Shown here: in pieces, positions 4,629 to 10,530 of the stretch
How the letters are laid out: the number at the start of each line of letters is the position of its first letter
How positions within the stretch are numbered: position 1 is the stretch's first letter
Source of the DNA: Saprospiraceae bacterium
Lineage (GTDB): Bacteria > Bacteroidota > Bacteroidia > Chitinophagales > Saprospiraceae
Direction: 5' to 3'
Assembly (NCBI GenBank): GCA_016714445.1
Contig: JADJNF010000006.1
Span: 1 to 10,530 of the forward strand
Length of the DNA: 10,530 bases
The notes under the pieces: generated by a model
Databases searched by the model: none
What the model saw: only the letters and a program-made list of their open reading frames with translations
What the model was told of the DNA's origin: nothing
Program-made: the position numbers and the translations under genes

Positions 4629-7069
4629 ATTTAAGTGTGACAAATAATCCCGGGGCTACATATACCTGGAGTGCTTCATCTCCCAATGCAGGATTAGTAA
4701 ATAGCACTACTAATACCACTACATTATTGCCAACAATAAGTGGTTTTTATACCATAAATGTAACGCAGACAGTAGCAGGTTGTACATCCGTACCTGCTTC
4801 TATAGGTATATCCATCAATGATACACCACCAACACCGGCGGCAAATACCGTTAACTCTGTCAATCCTACTTCATGCGTGACTTCTAATGGTTCAATTGCA
4901 CTTTCCGGATTATTACCATTGACTTCATACGATATTAATTACAAAAAAGATAATGTAGCCACAACCGTAAATATAACCACCAATAATAGTGGTGTAGCTA
5001 TTATCACGGCATTAGGTGCAGGTTCATATACTGACTTTAGTATCACTAACATTTCCGGATGTAGTTCTGGGGTATATCCTGGTCCGGTTAATTTAACCAG
5101 CCCGACAGCTCCTTCAGCACCCGCAGGTTTGACCGCTTTACCAAATCCGGTTTGTTTAGGCAATTCTGTTGCTTTAAGTGTAACAAATACAGTCGGTGCG
5201 GTGTACACTTGGTCTGCTTCAGCGCCAAATGCAGGACTGGTATTAGCTTCTTCAAATAGTACAACCATGTTGCCCATAGCCACTGGCACATATACAATAA
5301 GTGTTACACAAAGTATATTAGGTTGTCTTTCTCTGGCATCCAGTGTAGTAATAAATGTAAATCCAACACCACCGACACCAAATGCAGGAACAGTTACTTC
5401 TGTAAATCCGGCCATTTGTGGTAGTAGTGGAGGTAGTATTTCTATTTCAGGTTTATTAAACAGTACTTTATATACTGTACAATACAATAAAAATGGTGTA
5501 CCGACAAGTGTAAATATTACCACCAGCGGTACAGGTGTTGCTCTGATTTCCGGGTTGACAGCAGGTAGTTATTCAAATTTCAGGATTACAAACGCATCGG
5601 GTTGTTCTTCAGGAACTTATGCAGGTCCTGTAGTTTTAACTGACCCAAACGCACCAACTGCACCGGTAGGTATTTCAGCAACACCAAATCCGGTATGTCC
5701 GGGCGTGACAGTAAATCTTTCTGTAACCAATAATCCGGGAGCCACTTATACATGGAGCGCTTCATCTCCTAATGCAGGACTGGTGCTTTCATCAACCAAT
5801 ACCACAACCTTAAATTCTTTGATTTCAGGTACTTATGTGGTTAGTGTAACGCAAACCGTAGCAGGATGTACTTCTCCGTCAGCATCGGTTTCTGTAACCG
5901 TAAATCCGGCACCACCGACACCTATTGCTGCCAATGTAACGTCGACAAACCCGTCATCTTGCGGTGGTTCTGATGGCTCCATTAGTATTGAAGGTTTAAC
6001 CGCAAATACTTTGTATACTTTAAATTATACAAGGAATGGCAATCCATTGTCATCAAATATAACATCAAATGGTTCAGGAGTTGTCATATTATTAAATCTG
6101 AATTCCGGCAACTACTCCGGTTTTAGCATAACAAACGGACAGGGATGTGCGTCAGGTACTTATAATGGAATTGTTAGTTTGTCAGATCCTGGTTCGCCAT
6201 TAGCTCCTGCCAATCTTACTGCAAATCCAAATCCGGTTTGTCTGGGAACTTTAGTAAATCTGAGTGTTACCAATAATCCCGGAGCCATTTACACATGGAG
6301 TGCGTCATCCCCGAATGCAGGACTTGTAGTGGTAAATGCAAATACTACCACCATGCTGGCTACAAATACTGGGTCATTCACTATTAATGTAACCCAATCT
6401 GTTTCGGGTTGTACATCTCCTGCAGCTTCTGTAGTAGTAATCGTGAATCCTATTCCACCAACATTGACAGCATTAAATACTACGGGAAATAATCCAACTT
6501 CTTGTGGCGGTAATCAAGGGTCAATAGTAATCACTGGTTTACCTGCAAGTACTTCATATACATTTAATTACAGCAAAAATAATGTTCCGCTTAATGCAGC
6601 AATCACCACCAATGGTGCTGGAAGTGCCAGTATAACGGGATTGACTTCAGGAAATTATACAAACTTTAGTTTGACTGGAGTGGGCGGCTGTCAGTCCGGA
6701 ACATTTGCAGGGCCTGTTACTCTTTCAGATCCGGCAATTCCCGGCGCACCTGCTGGTCTCGCAGCTACACCCAACCCGGTATGTTATGGAACAACAGTAA
6801 ATTTGAGCGTGATAAATAATCCCGGTGCAGTGTATGCGTGGACTGCTTCGTCTGTACAGGCTGGTTTAGTTTCTTCGGCAACAAATGTAACCAGTATGAC
6901 TGCTTTGGGTGCAGGAAATTATACTATAAGTGTTACACAAACTGTAAATAATTGTACATCACCGGCAGCTACTGTGATTGTAAATATTGACCCTGTACCA
7001 CCAACACCCTTGCAAATACTGTCACTAAAACAGATCCTACTACATGTTTGGGTACCAACGGTACAATAA
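4517..7069 (+). CDS. Gene 2 middle part 2: repeats 2-6
   Basis: The longest uninterrupted piece, true to the protein from about 4552 to 7010; the first dozen codons and the last (LQILSLKQILLHVW) are out of frame. It holds repeats 2 to 5 complete and repeat 6 as far as the frame change. Each repeat has an Ig-like half (PNPVC.G..V.LSVTNNPGA, YTWSASSPNAGLV, VTQTV.GCTSP, VNP.PPTP) and a second half (NPSSCGGS.GSISISGL, NITSNGSG, GNYSNF.ITN, GCSSGTYAGPV). Four Cys recur per repeat at fixed positions. A base lost near 7012 shifts the frame: the neighbouring frame gives ANTVTKTDPTTCLGTNGTIT, which continues repeat 6. The TAA at 7067-7069 is therefore false. Confidence 0.8.
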   Translation: MFFRYIFRTYCFGDPDAPAAPEGLAADPNPTCASIVVNLSVTNNPGATYTWSASSPNAGLVNSTTNTTTLLPTISGFYTINVTQTVAGCTSVPASIGISINDTPPTPAANTVNSVNPTSCVTSNGSIALSGLLPLTSYDINYKKDNVATTVNITTNNSGVAIITALGAGSYTDFSITNISGCSSGVYPGPVNLTSPTAPSAPAGLTALPNPVCLGNSVALSVTNTVGAVYTWSASAPNAGLVLASSNSTTMLPIATGTYTISVTQSILGCLSLASSVVINVNPTPPTPNAGTVTSVNPAICGSSGGSISISGLLNSTLYTVQYNKNGVPTSVNITTSGTGVALISGLTAGSYSNFRITNASGCSSGTYAGPVVLTDPNAPTAPVGISATPNPVCPGVTVNLSVTNNPGATYTWSASSPNAGLVLSSTNTTTLNSLISGTYVVSVTQTVAGCTSPSASVSVTVNPAPPTPIAANVTSTNPSSCGGSDGSISIEGLTANTLYTLNYTRNGNPLSSNITSNGSGVVILLNLNSGNYSGFSITNGQGCASGTYNGIVSLSDPGSPLAPANLTANPNPVCLGTLVNLSVTNNPGAIYTWSASSPNAGLVVVNANTTTMLATNTGSFTINVTQSVSGCTSPAASVVVIVNPIPPTLTALNTTGNNPTSCGGNQGSIVITGLPASTSYTFNYSKNNVPLNAAITTNGAGSASITGLTSGNYTNFSLTGVGGCQSGTFAGPVTLSDPAIPGAPAGLAATPNPVCYGTTVNLSVINNPGAVYAWTASSVQAGLVSSATNVTSMTALGAGNYTISVTQTVNNCTSPAATVIVNIDPVPPTPLQILSLKQILLHVWVPTVQ

Positions 7070-7947
7070 CTTTGAGTGGTTACATCCCCAATGCTAATTT
7101 TACCGTAAATTACAATAGAAATGCTTTGCCTGTAGTGGTGAATATTACTTCAAATAATACAGGACAATTAATTATAAATAATTTATCTGCCGGGTTGTAT
7201 TCTGATTTCAGAGTGACGAATGCTCAATCATGTACATCGGGTACTTACACCGGGTTCAGTTCAATTATCAGACCTCCGGGCCAGTCACCACCCACCAATC
7301 TAACAGCTGTACCAAACCCGGCATGTTTGGGCCAAACCATTCAGTTGACAGTAACAAATGATATAGGTGCAACGTACAACTGGAGTGCTTCGTCCAATGC
7401 TGCCGGTCTTTCAGCAACGAATACAAACCAGGCTACATTGTTGCCAACAGTAGCTGCCGGATATGTAGTGAGCGTCACAAAAACAGTAGCGGGTTGTGTA
7501 TCTTCTGCCGCTACTATTAATGTTGCTGTGAGTACTGTTCCAGCAACTCCTGATCAAAATTCATTTTCTGTAATTCATCCGACCTGTGCAAGCAGCAACG
7601 GTGTGATAAGTATGAGCGGACTTCTTCCCAATACAAATTATGTCATTAATTATTTGCAAAATAATGTAGCAGCATCGCAAACTGTCCTTAGCAATGGAAG
7701 TGGTACTGTGATTCTTTTAGGTTTATCAGGAGGAACATATACTAATTTTATTGTTATCAATAGTGCCGGATGTTCATCAGGTACATATGCAGGTCCTGTT
7801 GTACTTACTGATCCTGGATTACCATCTTCACCAACAGGTTTAATCATTAACCCTGATCAGGTGTGTATCAGAAGCAGCGTAGAAGTAAGCGTCGTGAATA
7901 CTCCCGGAGCTATTTATTCCTGGAGCGTTTCCAATCCGTCAGTGTAA
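7048..7947 (+). CDS. Gene 2 middle part 3: rest of repeat 6, repeat 7, start of repeat 8
   Basis: The apparent start is internal; the frame is meaningful from about 7012. It completes the second half of repeat 6 (GTITLSGYIPNANFTVNY, SCTSGTYTG), holds all of repeat 7 from 7288 (PPTNLTAVPNPACLG to GCSSGTYAGPVVLTDPG), and starts repeat 8 at 7828 (SPTGLIINPDQVC, PGAIYSWSVSNPS). Repeat 7 is 180 residues, one shorter than the others. The stop at 7945-7947 is reached because repeat 8 has lost about 70 bases just after SNP; the downstream frame resumes at VSVTQTIAGCTS. Unlike the single-base losses, this removes about 23 residues that every other repeat has. Confidence 0.78.
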   Translation: MGTNGTITLSGYIPNANFTVNYNRNALPVVVNITSNNTGQLIINNLSAGLYSDFRVTNAQSCTSGTYTGFSSIIRPPGQSPPTNLTAVPNPACLGQTIQLTVTNDIGATYNWSASSNAAGLSATNTNQATLLPTVAAGYVVSVTKTVAGCVSSAATINVAVSTVPATPDQNSFSVIHPTCASSNGVISMSGLLPNTNYVINYLQNNVAASQTVLSNGSGTVILLGLSGGTYTNFIVINSAGCSSGTYAGPVVLTDPGLPSSPTGLIINPDQVCIRSSVEVSVVNTPGAIYSWSVSNPSV

Positions 7948-10181
7948 CACAAACGATTGCAGGTTGTACATCATTGGCTGCTTCTTTGGTGGTAGAAGTA
8001 AAAGGCGACTGTTACAATCCGGATTTTGATGTAACCTACGTCAGTATACCTTTGACAGGAAATGTAAGCACAAATGACGTTCCATTATCAATGAAAGTTT
8101 ATGGAACAGCTATGTCTATGGCAGGAAATCCTTCGTCCTGTGTTCCTGTAATCGGCAATGACGGTACGTATACTTTTGATTGCGCAGTAGCAGGTAGATA
8201 CTCATTTGTTGTACCGGTTTGTAATGGTTCTTTCACTCAGATGTGTTCAAATGTTCCATTGATCATAACTGTATTACAGCCTTTGATTGCAAATAATCCA
8301 CCGATAGTCAATAATGATTACAGCAGAACAAGAACCGGTGTGCCAATTGTAATAAATTTAATGGCCAATGATAAATGTCAAAGTGCTCCGAATTGTACTT
8401 TTGGAATTCCAGTTTTGGTAATAAACCCTTTGCACGGTACATTCAATCCTTCCACTTATACATATACTCCGGCTCCAGGATTTGTTGGATTGGACTCATT
8501 GAAATATAGAATTTGTCAGAATCCTGTGGTTACTCCTGTTAATTGCGAAGAAGCATGGGCCTATATCGCTGTTGTGGCAGGAAATGCACCAAATGTTACC
8601 AATGCAATGGATGATTATGGACAGACACCACTGAATACACCTTTGATTGTCAGTGCAGCATTTGGTATAAAATCCAACGACTCTGATCCTGAAGGTGATT
8701 TTCAAACCATCACACCTATGAATGTGGTAGTACCAAACAAAGGTACTTTTAATATTCTAAATGATGGAAGTTATATATTTAGTCCGGTTACTGGTTATGT
8801 AGGTCCCGTAGATTGTCCTTATGAAGTATGCGATGACAACAATGTTCAGGCATGCGATATTGCTACAGTTCATATACTTGTTGAGCCTTCAATACCTAGA
8901 GGATCTGTCGGAAACAGGGTTTGGTATGATACCAACGGTGATGGATTGCAAAGCAATAATGAAGTAGGCATTGCCAATGTAACAGTAAAATTATATGCTT
9001 TAAATGGCACATTATTAAGTACAAAATTGACAAATGCTTCAGGAGATTATTTGTTTGATAATGTAATTGCAGGAAAATATTATGTTCAGTTTATCAAGCC
9101 TGCTCAGTATGAATATACTTTTGCAAACACAGGGGATGATAATTTGGATAGTGATGTTACCGGGAGTAAAGGTTTAGGAACGACAGCTGTGTTTGATTTA
9201 ACACCCGGCGAGAATAATATTTCGATTGATGCAGGATTGTACATATGTTCGCAAGTCGGAAATAAAGTCTGGTATGATACCAATAAAAATGATGTCATGG
9301 ACACAAATGAGCATGGCATAAATGGATTGCGTGTAAATCTCTGGAGAAATACCGGTGGTGTATGGTCGGTTTATGATTATCGATATACGGGTCCAAAACC
9401 AGGCGCTCCTTCAGATGACGGACATTATCAGTTCTGCGCTCCTCCGGGTCAGTATTATATAGAAGTAATCATGCCACCTTTGGGGTTGGTTCAGGTTTTA
9501 CCAAATAGAGGAAATAATTCTTTATTGGATAGTGATCTGACAAATGCAAATGGAATAGGTACGACCGATGTATTTTCTATAAATTCAGGAATAAGTAAAC
9601 TTGATATTGGAGCAGGGTACTACCCGATGGCGTTGGCAGGAAACTTAGTTTGGCTGGACGTAAACCAAAATGGAATTCAGGACAGCAATGAACCTAAAAT
9701 GGCAGGAGTGACTGTAAAAGCATATGACGCAGCGACACACGAAATGATCAAAGAGACGCAAACAGATATCAATGGTGAATACATGATTGATTATCTGCAG
9801 AAAAAGGAAGTTTATTTGAAGTTTAATGTGCCTGCACAGTACTCAGCAACAATATCTTCTGCTGCCAGTGATGATAAAGATAGTGATGTAGACCACTCTT
9901 TCGGACCGAATACTACCAACAAGTATTTAATGCAACCAGGGGTAAACAACAATAGTATTGACATGGGTATAATGTTTGGTGTTTTGCCTGTGGATTGGAT
10001 ATATGTGAATGCAAAAAGAAGAGATGGGGTGCATTATATAAATTGGGCAACACAAAGAGAAGTCAATCTCAGTCATTACGAAATGGAGCGTAAAATATCA
10101 GAGAAAGGAGAATTTGTCTCTTTGGGATTTAAAATTGCCCTGATTCATCACCAAATGCTGTACATGAATATTCAGCAGTAG
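7863..10181 (+). CDS. Gene 2 middle part 4: shared cassette, SdrD B-like domains, linker
   Basis: The frame is true from about 7941; earlier codons (MYQKQRRSKRREYSRS) are noise. It closes repeat 8 (VTQTIAGCTSLAASLVVEV), then gives a 'CYNPDF' module (8010-8274) and two cadherin-like domains (8275-8583 with YTPAPGFVGLDSLKYRICQ; 8584-8892 with SNDSDPEGDFQTI). Three SdrD B-like domains follow (8901-9980). From 9981 a beta-sandwich linker reads LPVDWIYVNAKRRDG, YINWATQREVNLSHYEMER and EKGEFVSLG, a segment often found before T9SS sorting domains. One base is missing near 10138 in CCC: four C would give KIAPDSSPNAVHEYSAVDLN in frame, whereas the sequence as given reads ALIHHQMLYMNIQQ and stops at 10179-10181. 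Confidence 0.8.
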   Translation: MYQKQRRSKRREYSRSYLFLERFQSVSVTQTIAGCTSLAASLVVEVKGDCYNPDFDVTYVSIPLTGNVSTNDVPLSMKVYGTAMSMAGNPSSCVPVIGNDGTYTFDCAVAGRYSFVVPVCNGSFTQMCSNVPLIITVLQPLIANNPPIVNNDYSRTRTGVPIVINLMANDKCQSAPNCTFGIPVLVINPLHGTFNPSTYTYTPAPGFVGLDSLKYRICQNPVVTPVNCEEAWAYIAVVAGNAPNVTNAMDDYGQTPLNTPLIVSAAFGIKSNDSDPEGDFQTITPMNVVVPNKGTFNILNDGSYIFSPVTGYVGPVDCPYEVCDDNNVQACDIATVHILVEPSIPRGSVGNRVWYDTNGDGLQSNNEVGIANVTVKLYALNGTLLSTKLTNASGDYLFDNVIAGKYYVQFIKPAQYEYTFANTGDDNLDSDVTGSKGLGTTAVFDLTPGENNISIDAGLYICSQVGNKVWYDTNKNDVMDTNEHGINGLRVNLWRNTGGVWSVYDYRYTGPKPGAPSDDGHYQFCAPPGQYYIEVIMPPLGLVQVLPNRGNNSLLDSDLTNANGIGTTDVFSINSGISKLDIGAGYYPMALAGNLVWLDVNQNGIQDSNEPKMAGVTVKAYDAATHEMIKETQTDINGEYMIDYLQKKEVYLKFNVPAQYSATISSAASDDKDSDVDHSFGPNTTNKYLMQPGVNNNSIDMGIMFGVLPVDWIYVNAKRRDGVHYINWATQREVNLSHYEMERKISEKGEFVSLGFKIALIHHQMLYMNIQQ
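8010..8892 (+). other. Three-module cassette shared with gene 1
   Basis: This part of gene 2 parallels 515-1378 of gene 1 in order and length. The 'CYNPDF' module (8010-8274) has GNVSTND, GTYTFDCAVAGRY and SFVVPVC. The first cadherin-like domain (8275-8583) has LMANDKC, LHGTFN, YTYTPAPGFVGLDSLKY. The second (8584-8892) has DDYGQTPLNTP, NDSDPEGDFQ, NDGSYIFSPVTGYVGPV and ATVHILVEPS. Gene 1 shows the matching NPDFNATF, GTDTL, NDSDPEGDIQ, ADGTYTFT and ATLHILVVPD. Such domains are structural, and some bind Ca at interdomain sites; no function beyond surface architecture can be read from the sequence. Confidence 0.75.
8901..9980 (+). repeat. Three tandem SdrD B-like domains
   Basis: The domains lie at about 8901-9242, 9249-9620 and 9633-9980. 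Each opens with G(N)..VW.D and an Asp/Asn-rich loop that fits Ca binding: DTNGDGLQSNNE, DTNKNDVMDTNE and DVNQNGIQDSNE. Each then has a GV/GL.V.L or V.A strand, a G.Y.F or G.Y.I turn, a DSD motif (DSDVTG, DSDLTN, DSDVDH) and a closing (S/L)(I/D)(D/I).G motif. This is the pattern of the SdrD B-like family, Ca-stabilised spacers that act as a stiff stalk in surface proteins. The middle copy has extra residues (WSVYDYRYTGPKPGAPSDDG). Here they would lift the repeat region away from the C-terminal anchor. Confidence 0.85.
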
Positions 10182-10219
10182 ATCTTAATACAGAGCTTGC
10201 TGGGTATTATTATTATCGG

Positions 10220-10528
10220 GTGAAGCAGGTTGATTTTGATGGTAAATTTACGTATAGTGACATAGTATATGTATCTTACATAAATGAATCCGATATCATA
10301 TTATATCCAAGTCCTGCAGTCAACGAAACAAATCTTGATATAAATCTTGAGATGGCAAGTAAAATTAAAATACAACTTTTTGATGCTACTGCTAAATTGA
10401 TTTATACTGTAGCGGATAAAGTTTTTGATGAAGGTGGTCATACTATAACTATACATCTAAACGATCTTGCTTCTGGTGTTTATAACTTAGTTTTGAATAT
10501 CAATGGAGAGCAGATGAATAAAAAGTGA
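10220..10528 (+). CDS. Gene 2 C-terminus: T9SS type A sorting domain
   Basis: The apparent start is internal; the frame carries the protein from about 10139 (PDSSPNAVHEYSAVDLNTEL, YYYYRVKQVDFDGKFTYSDI). From 10292 it matches a T9SS type A C-terminal domain: IILYPSPAVNETNLDINLE, KIKIQLFDATAKLIYTV, then HTITIHLNDLASGVYNLVLN. YPSPA stands where YPNPA is usual. Such domains direct Sec-exported proteins through the outer membrane and are then removed by the T9SS sortase. The TGA at 10526-10528 follows NKK. These domains usually finish with a K-V-hydrophobic stretch, and one more A in the run at 10520-10524 would give NKKVI and run past the window edge. I therefore think the stop is false and a few residues are missing. 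Confidence 0.8.
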   Translation: MKQVDFDGKFTYSDIVYVSYINESDIILYPSPAVNETNLDINLEMASKIKIQLFDATAKLIYTVADKVFDEGGHTITIHLNDLASGVYNLVLNINGEQMNKK

Positions 10529-10530
10529 TT

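Larger units (their letters stand above)
4032..8003 (+). repeat. Tandem array of 543-base units, seven complete and one truncated
   Basis: Units start at 4032, 4574, 5117, 5660, 6203, 6746, 7288 and 7828. Spacings are 542, 543, 543, 543, 543, 542 and 540; the two values of 542 each contain a proposed single-base loss, so all but unit 7 are 181 codons. Each unit has two halves of about 88 and 93 residues: an Ig-like half, and a half resembling the SprB-type repeat of gliding-motility adhesins (Cys-Gly-Gly followed by GSISI), a resemblance I infer by eye. Four Cys are conserved in all seven complete units. DNA differs widely at synonymous positions while protein motifs hold, so this is an old array under selection. 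Unit 8 (7828-8003) has only the first half and lacks about 23 residues of it. Confidence 0.85.
2409..10530 (+). pseudogene. Gene 2: giant T9SS-exported repeat adhesin, frame-disrupted, runs off the window
   Basis: The pieces below form one gene of about 2,700 codons. Domain order is: signal peptide (2409-2477), unrecognised N-terminal domain (to about 3000), Ig/PKD-like domains (about 3009-4031), seven complete 181-residue repeats and one truncated repeat (4032-8003), a cassette shared with gene 1 (8010-8892), three SdrD B-like domains (8901-9980), a linker domain (9981-10281) and a T9SS type A sorting domain (10292 on). The expected route is Sec export, T9SS passage through the outer membrane, then removal of the C-terminal domain and anchoring or release. 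Adhesion or matrix function is inferred from architecture; there is no catalytic motif. Interruptions are TAA at 3207, base losses near 4550, 7012 and 10138, a 70-base deletion at 7938/7941, and a probable base loss at 10520-10524. It may be intact in the organism. Confidence 0.8.

Noticed and set aside
4939..5523. Antisense open frame of 194 residues
   Set aside because: It covers repeats 2 and 3 of the array on the opposite strand. The + strand frame is strongly supported by repeat conservation, and the antisense product is hydrophobic low-complexity sequence with no recognisable motif.
4032..8003. CRISPR or other DNA-level repeat array
   Set aside because: The units are 543 bases, differ at synonymous sites and are open coding sequence; this is a protein-domain repeat, not a DNA-level repeat.

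Overview
The window reads as part of a Bacteroidota genome. The second gene ends in a type IX secretion system (T9SS) type A sorting domain, and both genes are built from Ig-like, cadherin-like and SdrD B-like surface modules. The overall style, including the gene 1 tail that ends in 'LSNYDFLIEQLP', suggests the Saprospiria; that placement rests on remembered family resemblance and was not searched. All coding sequence is on the + strand. I see no RNA gene, insertion sequence, CRISPR array or enzyme gene.

Layout. (1) 1-2293 is the 3' part of a first large surface-protein gene. It holds two Big_2-like repeats (about 60-510), a 'CxNPDF' module and two cadherin-like domains (515-1378), then a C-terminal module with two dockerin-like Ca-binding loops (1379-2293). 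(2) 2294-2408 is a short AT-rich spacer, and a hairpin straddles the gene 1 stop codon. (3) 2409 to beyond 10530 is a second giant gene of about 2,700 codons. In order it has a signal peptide, an unrecognised N-terminal domain, Ig/PKD-like domains, seven full and one truncated copy of a 181-residue repeat (4032-8003), the same three-module cassette as gene 1 (8010-8892), three SdrD B-like domains (8901-9980), a beta-sandwich linker and the T9SS sorting domain (10292 to the end).

Neither gene is open as given. I trace about 23 reading-frame changes in gene 1, of which 21 lie in about 1.06 kb (545-1605). Gene 2 has one in-frame TAA, three single-base losses inside the long frame, a deletion of about 70 bases in the eighth repeat, and a probable base loss just before the apparent final stop. 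Most changes are single-base losses, at least four of them in homopolymer runs, and the protein stays recognisable across each one. I therefore favour sequencing or assembly error over decay for most, but the sequence alone cannot settle this. The TAA at 3207 and the 70-base deletion are the best candidates for real lesions.

The genes look like tandem paralogous cell-surface adhesins or matrix proteins that share a central cassette but have different repeats and different C-terminal ends. Gene 2 is expected to pass the inner membrane by Sec and the outer membrane by T9SS; how gene 1's product is anchored or exported is not evident.
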